NCBI GenBank assembly: GCA_900766655.1
Contig: CAAFWE010000017.1
Span: forward strand, 1 to 8,961
Reading direction: 5' to 3'
Origin: an uncultured Alistipes sp.
GTDB lineage: Bacteria; Bacteroidota; Bacteroidia; Bacteroidales; Rikenellaceae
DNA length: 8,961 bases
How positions within the stretch are numbered: position 1 is the stretch's first letter; each line of letters opens with the position of its first letter. This document shows, piece by piece, positions 1 to 4,948 of the stretch. The position numbers and the translations under genes were made by a program. The notes beneath the pieces are model-generated. The model was given only the letters and a program-made list of their open reading frames with translations, was not told the DNA's origin and searched no databases.

Positions 1-1094
1 ACAAAGTAGTCAACAAGTGGAGCCAACGCATTCATAAAGAGAATCGAGAGCATCATACCCTCTGGATATGCAGGGTTGATCTCACGAATGAGGATTGCGA
101 TAGCACCTGTCATAAAGCCTACGATGTACTTACCAGTCGAGGTCTGTGCCGAGGTCACAGGGTCGGTAGCCATAAATACTGCACCGAAAGCAAAACCGCC
201 AACGAGAAGGTGCATATAAGGCTCGAAGCCAGCGTGTGCGCTCAACGCACCTACACCGCAAAGCGAGAAGGTGTATGCCATAGCCAAACCGCCGACAAAT
301 ACCGAAACCATAGTCTTCCACGAAGCCACGCCCGAGATAAGCAAGATGGCAGCACCGATGAGGATTGCCAAGGTCGAAGTCTCACCGAACGATCCTGGGA
401 TAAAACCGAGGAAAGCCTCGAAAGCCGACCACTGCATTGCACCAGTCGAAGCCAACTGCTCCAAAGCGGTAGCACCTGTGGTAGCATCGGTTGCGCCAAA
501 CATCTTCCAAGTCGAGTACCAAACGGTCTCACCCGACATCTGCGGAGTGTAGGCGAAGAACACGAATGCACGCGCCAAAACTGCTGGGTTGAAGACATTC
601 ATACCAGTACCACCGAAAATCTCCTTACCGAAGACTACTGCAAACGCAGTACCGAGAGCAACCATCCAAAGCGGAGTGCTCACTGGCATAACAAGCGGAA
701 TCAAGAGGCCCGAAACGAGGAATCCCTCATTCACCTCGTGACCACGCCACTGCGCTACGGTAAACTCGATACCCAAACCTACGATGTACGATACTGCAAT
801 CATAGGGAGGATGCGTACCAAACCGTAGAGGAACGCCATCCAGCCATCCAAGCCTACCTGCATACCGGTATTCAAGCAACCGAAGAGGAGACAAGGGATA
901 AGAGCCACAACCACAGTAATCATAGTACGCTTCATATCGTTGCAATCACGAACATGCGCACCGTGCTGTGTAGTGGTGTTAGGAACGAACAAGAAGGTCT
1001 CGAATGCATCGAAAGTCGAGTGCAAGAAACCGAGTTTGCCACCCTTCGAGAAGGTTGGCTTAATCTTATCTACAATATTGCGAATCGCTTTCAT
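1..1094 (-). CDS. nqrB: NqrB, Na+-translocating NADH:quinone reductase subunit B (C-terminus cut by window edge)
   Basis: Membrane subunit of the sodium-pumping NADH:ubiquinone/menaquinone oxidoreductase; it carries a covalent FMN and takes part in quinone reduction and Na+ transfer. I translated the reverse strand by hand: the frame is open for 364 codons from the ATG to the left edge. The start reads MKAIRNIVDKIKPTF. Many hydrophobic segments follow, as expected for this multi-pass inner-membrane protein. The flavinylation motif DATTGATAL is at residues 203-211, and Thr209 is the likely FMN-bearing residue attached by ApbE, by family knowledge. Other family blocks are GKEIFGGTGMNVFNPA near residues 156-171, ATDPVTSAQT, and NPAYPEGMMLSILFMNA near the end. 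Compared with known NqrB, only about 15-25 residues should be missing. Its ATG overlaps the nqrA stop by one base (TAATG), which indicates coupled translation. The other nqr genes (nqrC onward) are expected beyond the left edge. Confidence 0.96.
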   Translation of the reverse strand, partial: MKAIRNIVDKIKPTFSKGGKLGFLHSTFDAFETFLFVPNTTTQHGAHVRDCNDMKRTMITVVVALIPCLLFGCLNTGMQVGLDGWMAFLYGLVRILPMIAVSYIVGLGIEFTVAQWRGHEVNEGFLVSGLLIPLVMPVSTPLWMVALGTAFAVVFGKEIFGGTGMNVFNPAVLARAFVFFAYTPQMSGETVWYSTWKMFGATDATTGATALEQLASTGAMQWSAFEAFLGFIPGSFGETSTLAILIGAAILLISGVASWKTMVSVFVGGLAMAYTFSLCGVGALSAHAGFEPYMHLLVGGFAFGAVFMATDPVTSAQTSTGKYIVGFMTGAIAILIREINPAYPEGMMLSILFMNALAPLVDYF

Positions 1095-2434
1095 TACTCC
1101 TCCTCCTTCATTATTGAGTTAATACCATTGCGAAGAACCTGCTGGAACTCGATCTTCGAAGGGCAGACGAACTCGCAGAGTGCGAGATCCTCCTCCACTA
1201 CCTCGTAGATACCGAGATTATCCATCTTGTCGAGATCGTTAGCCATACAAGCCTTGATGAGATGTACTGGATAGACATCCATTGGCAAGTAGTCGCTGTA
1301 GAGGTCGTTCATCACGAATGCACGCTCACCACCATTGAGGTTGGTGTCGAGGTTGTACTTGCGACAAGGGAACAACCACGAGAAGTAAGCACGCGATACC
1401 GAGAACTTCTTAAAGCGAGGCATTGCCCAACCGAGCAACTCATACTCGTCGCCCTCTGGGATTACCGAAATCTCGTTTGCATTCACACCGAGGAAACCCT
1501 CCTTACCGACATTGCGGCCAGTGAGAACATTACCCGAGATAACACGAGCGTGCTCATTCGAGAGCTTACCACCGAGGATAGACTCGACGGAAGCCCCTGC
1601 CACTACGCGGTAGTACTGAGGCTCAGCTACGCACGAACCCGCAACTGCGATTACGCGAGTCATATCGAGCTTGCCAGTGACGAACAAGTTGCCGAGGATG
1701 GCTACATCCTGAATGTTCAAGGTCCAAACCTTCTCTCCCTTGTTGATTGGGTCGATGTGGTGAATCTGAACACCAACATTGCCTGCTGGGTGCTTGCCCT
1801 GGAAGGCGTGCAACTCCACACCCTCGATCTGAGGCTTCTGGCCCTTGGCGTTGTAGGAGAGATGTACCTTACCGTCGGTCAAACGACGCAATACATCGAA
1901 ACCAACCTGCAACGACTGCTGCGAAGATGCAAGAGCAAAGTCGTAGTCGGTAGCGAGCGGTGCGCTGTCAAATGCCGACACAAAGATTGCCTTTGGTTTG
2001 TCGCTTGGTGAAGCAACCACTCCGTAAGGACGCTGAACAAACATCGTCCACAAACCCGATTCGAGCAAAAGTTCAACAATCTGCTCACGCGATGCCTTTG
2101 CAAGGTCGAGCGAAGCAAACTGCTTGTAAGCAGTCACCTCGTCTGCAGCAACAACAACCGAGAGAACCTTACGCTTCTCACCGCGATTGACAGCAGCAAC
2201 TGTACCGCTGACAGGCGATGTGAAGAGGATCTCCGGACGCTTCTTGTCGAAGAAGAGCGGAGAGCCGGCCTCTACCTTGTCACCTACCTTAACGAGCACC
2301 TTAGGAGTTACACCCTCGAAATCGAGTGGCGATACAGCATACTCCGCAGCGCGTGGTGCGTCTACGATAGTCTTTGCTGCCTCTCCCTGCAAGCGAATAT
2401 CCAAACCTTTGCGAAGTTTAATGATTTTCGACAT
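1094..2434 (-). CDS. nqrA: NqrA, Na+-translocating NADH:quinone reductase subunit A
   Basis: Cytoplasmic-side subunit of the Na+-NQR respiratory complex, which couples NADH oxidation to Na+ export across the inner membrane. The protein has 446 residues, close to the usual NqrA length, and lacks a signal peptide or obvious membrane helix. It begins MSKIIKLRKGLDIRLQG, a typical NqrA start. An RnfC/NqrA-type N-terminal barrel-sandwich region covers about residues 5-100 (VLVKVGDKVEAGSPLF, SPVSGTV). A characteristic C-terminal half follows: GDEYELLGWAMPRF at 328-341, the block around NGGERAFVMNDLYSDYLPMD (367-386), and GIYEVVEEDLALCEFVCPSK (408-427) with Cys420 and Cys424. It is the first full-length gene of the operon; nqrB overlaps its stop. 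A leader of about 90 nt with a 19-codon ORF precedes it, so regulation in the leader is possible. Identity is secure. Confidence 0.97.
   Translation of the reverse strand: MSKIIKLRKGLDIRLQGEAAKTIVDAPRAAEYAVSPLDFEGVTPKVLVKVGDKVEAGSPLFFDKKRPEILFTSPVSGTVAAVNRGEKRKVLSVVVAADEVTAYKQFASLDLAKASREQIVELLLESGLWTMFVQRPYGVVASPSDKPKAIFVSAFDSAPLATDYDFALASSQQSLQVGFDVLRRLTDGKVHLSYNAKGQKPQIEGVELHAFQGKHPAGNVGVQIHHIDPINKGEKVWTLNIQDVAILGNLFVTGKLDMTRVIAVAGSCVAEPQYYRVVAGASVESILGGKLSNEHARVISGNVLTGRNVGKEGFLGVNANEISVIPEGDEYELLGWAMPRFKKFSVSRAYFSWLFPCRKYNLDTNLNGGERAFVMNDLYSDYLPMDVYPVHLIKACMANDLDKMDNLGIYEVVEEDLALCEFVCPSKIEFQQVLRNGINSIMKEEE
1097..1108 (-). promoter_or_regulatory. Shine-Dalgarno-like purine run before nqrB
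   Basis: The reverse strand reads AAGGAGGAGGAG immediately before the TAATG stop/start overlap of nqrA and nqrB. It encodes the last Lys-Glu residues of NqrA, so the purine run may be coding in origin, but its position 2-14 nt before the nqrB ATG suits a ribosome binding site. Bacteroidota genes usually lack strong sites of this kind. Whether it acts in initiation or the ribosome simply re-starts after NqrA is inference. Confidence 0.5.
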
Positions 2435-2461
2435 GTTTTTGAGTTTTGTTAAGTGAAATAA

Positions 2462-2521
2462 TTAGTTTGTTATTTTGTAAAAATAAAAGTCTAAAAGAGA
2501 AGCCATACGGCCTCTACCCAT
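2462..2521 (-). CDS. Possible 19-codon leader ORF upstream of nqrA
   Basis: Read on the reverse strand, this short frame encodes MGRGRMASLLDFYFYKITN and ends in TAA, 27 nt before the nqrA ATG. It has a basic N-terminus, a second Met at residue 6, and an aromatic run Phe-Tyr-Phe-Tyr at residues 12-15. Its ATG lies 11 nt after a candidate -7 promoter box (2533-2540), so it would be the first frame met by ribosomes on an nqr transcript, with almost no 5' leader of its own. A hairpin (2496-2515) overlaps codons 3-9. Together these suggest a leader peptide or upstream ORF that controls nqrA expression. I do not recognise it as a named family. A 19-codon frame can occur by chance, so translation is unproven; conservation of the peptide before other nqrA genes would decide. 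Confidence 0.45.
   Translation of the reverse strand: MGRGRMASLLDFYFYKITN
2496..2515 (-). promoter_or_regulatory. Attenuator-like hairpin in the nqr leader
   Basis: The reverse strand has arms AGAGGCC and GGC-tt-CTCT around a GTAT loop: seven base pairs with a two-base bulge. A T-rich stretch follows at once (positions 2495 down to about 2476, with TTTT and TTTTATTTTT runs). Hairpin plus U-rich tract is the arrangement of a weak intrinsic terminator or attenuator. It lies inside the leader ORF, so a ribosome translating that ORF would cover it. Function is inferred only. Confidence 0.35.
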
Positions 2522-2532
2522 AAAATAGCGTG

Positions 2533-2540
2533 CGAAGATA
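2533..2540 (-). promoter_or_regulatory. Candidate -7 box of the nqr operon promoter
   Basis: The reverse strand reads TATCTTCG, one base off the Bacteroidota -7 consensus TAnnTTTG. With the next two bases it is the decamer TATCTTCGCA, also found at the tatD-type gene (2605-2614) and, with one change (TATCTTTGCA), at the GH20 gene. Transcription would start near 2526-2528, giving a leader of about 90 nt before nqrA. No clear TTG-type -33 element is seen at the usual distance, so strength is uncertain. Confidence 0.5.
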
Positions 2541-2604
2541 CGAATTTTTCGTGACATTATCCCTCTTTTCTGTTATATTTTTCACAATTCTTGCTAATTT
2601 TCGC

Positions 2605-2612
2605 TATCTTCG
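2605..2612 (+). promoter_or_regulatory. Candidate -7 box for the TatD-type hydrolase gene
   Basis: TATCTTCG followed by CA matches the Bacteroidota -7 pattern with one difference. It ends only 8 nt before the ATG at 2621, so the transcript would have a leader of a few bases at most. A TTG lies 11 bases upstream at 2591-2593, closer than the usual -33 spacing of about 19-21. The box faces away from the nqr promoter. Confidence 0.5.
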
Positions 2613-2620
2613 CAGTTGCA

Positions 2621-3190
2621 ATGATCATCGACATCCACACGCATAATGCCCAGACCCACGCGCAAACTATTGACGCTGTGGGCATTCACCCCTGGCACTC
2701 GGCCGAGGGTGACATCTCCGCCATCGAGTCTGCCGCAGCGGACGCCGAGGCCATTGGCGAGATCGGATTGGACTTTGCGTGCGACATTGGTTGCGAGACT
2801 CAGATATCGATTTTCAGGGCACAACTGGCTATCGCAGAGCGATTGCATAAGCCTGTCGTTTTGCACTGCGTCAGAGCCTTTGAATACATTATGAGGGTGC
2901 TGGAGAACTATCGTCTGAAAGCTGTAATTTTTCACGGCTTCATCGGTTCGAAAGAGCAGGCACAACGAGCTGTGGCTCAAGGCTTTTATCTCTCATTCGG
3001 TGAGCGCACATTCCGTTCTCCGAAAACCATCGAAGCACTCCGCTCCACCCCACTCTCGCAACTCTTTGTCGAGACCGACGAGAGCACCACTCCAATAGAG
3101 GATATCTACCGCCAAATCGCCCTCTTGCGTGGAGTCACTCTCGCAGAACTCATCCACGCCACCGAGGAGAACTTCAAGCGAGTTTTTTAG
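2621..3190 (+). CDS. TatD-family metal-dependent hydrolase (short Bacteroidota form)
   Basis: Cytoplasmic amidohydrolase-fold protein; TatD relatives have metal-dependent DNase activity, but the substrate of this one is unknown. The product has 189 residues against about 255-265 for classic TatD. The metal ligands are visible in order: His6 and His8 in DIHTH, Glu47 in AIGEIGLD, His82 in VVLHCVRA, His105 in VIFHGFIGS and Asp153 in FVETDES. The family block GIHPWH is at 21-26, and the C-terminus ends in ENFKRVF, typical of the family. Only about 13 residues separate HTH from GIHP, where classic TatD has about 50, so the first helix-strand unit is shortened. I chose ATG 2621; a TTG at 2591 in the same frame would add AT-rich promoter DNA and put the start upstream of the -7 box. 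It is followed by tcdA after 59 nt. Confidence 0.88.
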   Translation: MIIDIHTHNAQTHAQTIDAVGIHPWHSAEGDISAIESAAADAEAIGEIGLDFACDIGCETQISIFRAQLAIAERLHKPVVLHCVRAFEYIMRVLENYRLKAVIFHGFIGSKEQAQRAVAQGFYLSFGERTFRSPKTIEALRSTPLSQLFVETDESTTPIEDIYRQIALLRGVTLAELIHATEENFKRVF

Positions 3191-3220
3191 TCCCAAATTT
3201 TTAATTCTTGATTCATTTCA

Positions 3221-3241
3221 CTACCTTTGTGCAAAAGGTAG
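3221..3241. repeat. Perfect 8-bp inverted repeat over the tcdA promoter
   Basis: Arms CTACCTTT (3221-3228) and AAAGGTAG (3234-3241) are exact inverted copies around the spacer GTGCA. The left arm contains most of the -7 box and the right arm ends 8 nt before the tcdA ATG. The position suits a protein operator; if transcription starts upstream, the RNA would fold into a hairpin just before the start codon. No regulator is identified. Confidence 0.6.
3222..3229 (+). promoter_or_regulatory. Candidate -7 box for tcdA and the following dehydrogenase gene
   Basis: TACCTTTG is an exact match to the Bacteroidota -7 consensus TAnnTTTG. It lies 20 nt before the tcdA ATG at 3250. The upstream sequence AATTCTTG (3203-3210) is shared with the preceding gene's promoter at the same distance of 11 bases. 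There is no clear TTG at the canonical spacing. It would drive tcdA and the gene after it. Confidence 0.6.
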
Positions 3242-3249
3242 ATAAAACA

Positions 3250-3972
3250 ATGTGGCTTGAACGAAGCAAATTACTATTCGGCGAGGAGAAGATGGCGGCT
3301 CTGCAAGGGGCAAATGTCTTGGTTGTGGGACTTGGCGGTGTAGGTGCCTATGCTGCCGAGATGCTGGTGCGTAGTGGCATAGGCAAGATGACCATTGCCG
3401 ACTCGGACTGCGTGGGCGAGAGCAATATCAACCGTCAGCTCATTGCGCTCCACTCTACCATCGGTCGCCCCAAGAGCGAGGTGTTGGCAGAGCGTCTGCT
3501 CGACATCAATCCACAGCTCGACCTAAGGGTTGTGAACGACTATATCAAAGACGAGAAGACCGACCTATTGCTCGATAGCGAAGTGTTTGATTATGTGGTA
3601 GATGCAATAGACACTCTCTCGCCTAAACTCGCCTTGATAAAGGGTTGCATCGACCGTCACTACCCTATCGTAAGTTCGATGGGTGCTGGCGCGAAACTCG
3701 ACCCGACAAAGGTGGAGATTACCGACATCTCGAAGACCCACCACTGCCCGTTGGCACATATGCTTCGCAAACGCCTCCACAAGATAGGCATCCGCAAGGG
3801 TTTCAAGGCGGTATTTTCGGCCGAGCCACCCGTCGAGGGCGCAATGATACTATGCGAGGAGCAGAACCACAAGTCACAAGTTGGCACCGTATCGTATATG
3901 CCAGCCACATTCGGCATCTGCTGTGCCTCGGTGGTTGTAAGAGATTTAACTAACGATAAAAACGAACAATAA
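3250..3972 (+). CDS. tcdA: TcdA/CsdL, tRNA threonylcarbamoyladenosine dehydratase
   Basis: Cytoplasmic E1-like (ThiF/MoeB fold) enzyme that uses ATP to convert t6A at position 37 of ANN-decoding tRNAs to its cyclic form ct6A. The product has 240 residues, near the size of Bacteroidota TcdA. Visible motifs: the nucleotide-binding loop GLGGVG at 27-32, DSDCVGESNINRQ at 51-63, IGRPKSE at 71-77, the DAID core at 118-121, and the TcdA-specific stretch SSMGAGAKLDPTKVEITDIS at 142-161 followed by Cys166-Pro-Leu and MLRKRL. The last two blocks separate it from ThiF, MoeB and HesA. I chose ATG 3250, which gives the usual start MWLERSKLLFGEEK; an in-frame TTG at 3208 lies upstream of the promoter box and would run through the palindrome. 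The next gene begins 1 nt after the stop, so the two are very likely co-transcribed. Confidence 0.95.
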   Translation: MWLERSKLLFGEEKMAALQGANVLVVGLGGVGAYAAEMLVRSGIGKMTIADSDCVGESNINRQLIALHSTIGRPKSEVLAERLLDINPQLDLRVVNDYIKDEKTDLLLDSEVFDYVVDAIDTLSPKLALIKGCIDRHYPIVSSMGAGAKLDPTKVEITDISKTHHCPLAHMLRKRLHKIGIRKGFKAVFSAEPPVEGAMILCEEQNHKSQVGTVSYMPATFGICCASVVVRDLTNDKNEQ

Positions 3973-3973
3973 T

Positions 3974-4909
3974 ATGGCAAAAATAGTATTTTTAGACGAG
4001 TACTCACTCGGTGATATGGATCTCACGCCAATCAAGAATTTGGGCGAATATGTAGGTTATGACCGCACCTCGAAGGAGCAGGTGTTGGAGCGTTGCAAGG
4101 ATGCCGAAATTGTCATCTGCAACAAGACCGTTCTGCGTGCTGAAACACTGCGAGCACTACCCAATCTGCGATTTGTAGCAATTGCGGCTACGGGAATGAA
4201 TAATGTCGACTTGGATGTGGCCGCAGAGTTGGGTATCGGCGTAAAGAATGTCGCTGGCTGCTCCGCTTCGTCGGTGGCAGAGGCTACGATGACTTTTGCA
4301 TTGTCGCTCCTCAAGAACACCGAATATTTCGACAACTACTTCAAAAGTGGAGCGTATGCCGCCACCGAGGATATATTCCACTTTGGTCGTCCTGTACGAC
4401 AGTTGCGAGGCTCACACTGGGGCGTTATAGGTATGGGTGCGATTGGTCGCGAGGTGGCACGCTTGGCATCGGCCTTTGGTTGCGAGGTGACCTATACATC
4501 AACTTCGGGAGCTGCTCGCAAGGAGGATTATCCACAGATGGCTCTCGAGGAGTTGCTCGCTTGGGCCGATGTTGTATCGATTCACTGCCCTCTCACACCT
4601 ACGACAAAGGGTTTGATTGGCGAGAAGGAGCTCTCGATGATGAAGCCGACATCGATAATCATAAATGTGGCGCGCGGCGGCATCATCGAAGAGGAGGCAT
4701 TAGCCGATGCTTTGAACGACAAGACAATAGCGGGTGCAGGATTGGATGTATTCTCTCGCGAGCCACTCCACTCGTCACCGCTCTACAACCTTGCCGACAA
4801 CTACACCTTGGTTGCAGCACCTCACACCGCTTGGGCAGCCGATGCAGCACGAACGGTGCTAATTCAGCGAATAGCCGAGAACATCAGCGAATATCTCGCC
4901 CAAAAATAG
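3974..4909 (+). CDS. D-isomer-specific 2-hydroxyacid dehydrogenase (glycerate dehydrogenase/hydroxypyruvate reductase type)
   Basis: NAD(P)-dependent cytoplasmic oxidoreductase that interconverts a D-2-hydroxyacid and its 2-keto acid. The 311-residue length is normal. It has an N-terminal substrate domain, the Rossmann loop GMGAIG at 153-158, and the catalytic triad of the family: Arg234 in NVARGGIIEEEAL, Glu263 in DVFSREPL and His284 in PHTAWAA. The C-terminal PHTAWAADAAR is close to the PHIAWATxEAR of glycerate dehydrogenases, so hydroxypyruvate/glycerate is the best guess; D-lactate or another keto acid is not excluded. After beta strand 2 the sequence is VTYTSTSG (172-179) without the Asp that normally selects NAD, so NADP use is possible. 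It sits 1 nt after tcdA and is followed by a terminator at once. Confidence 0.92.
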   Translation: MAKIVFLDEYSLGDMDLTPIKNLGEYVGYDRTSKEQVLERCKDAEIVICNKTVLRAETLRALPNLRFVAIAATGMNNVDLDVAAELGIGVKNVAGCSASSVAEATMTFALSLLKNTEYFDNYFKSGAYAATEDIFHFGRPVRQLRGSHWGVIGMGAIGREVARLASAFGCEVTYTSTSGAARKEDYPQMALEELLAWADVVSIHCPLTPTTKGLIGEKELSMMKPTSIIINVARGGIIEEEALADALNDKTIAGAGLDVFSREPLHSSPLYNLADNYTLVAAPHTAWAADAARTVLIQRIAENISEYLAQK

Positions 4910-4910
4910 C

Positions 4911-4947
4911 AAAAGAAAACCGAGCCTCACAGCTCGGTATTTCTTTT
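4911..4947. terminator. Bidirectional rho-independent terminator between convergent genes
   Basis: Perfect 7-bp stem ACCGAGC (4919-4925) with GCTCGGT (4932-4938), loop CTCACA. The stem extends through AAAAGAAA on the left and TTTCTTTT on the right with one bulged A at 4939. The right side ends in a run of seven T (4944-4950), and the reverse strand has its own T-rich side. It begins 2 nt after the dehydrogenase stop and lies beside the GH20 stop, so it serves both genes. Confidence 0.9.
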
Positions 4948-4948
4948 T

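Noticed and set aside
210..1208. 332-codon plus-strand frame opposite nqrB and the end of nqrA
   Set aside because: The reverse strand gives an unmistakable NqrB with its FMN motif; the plus-strand product is a motif-free antisense shadow.
1262..2011. 249-codon plus-strand frame opposite nqrA
   Set aside because: It lies wholly inside nqrA on the other strand, with no promoter and no recognisable domain.
2591..2620. TTG start that would lengthen the TatD-type protein by 10 residues
   Set aside because: It lies upstream of the -7 box, and the family starts at the IIDIHTH strand encoded from ATG 2621.
3208..3249. TTG start that would lengthen TcdA by 14 residues
   Set aside because: The added codons run through the promoter box and palindrome, and TcdA proteins start close to MWLERSKLLFG.
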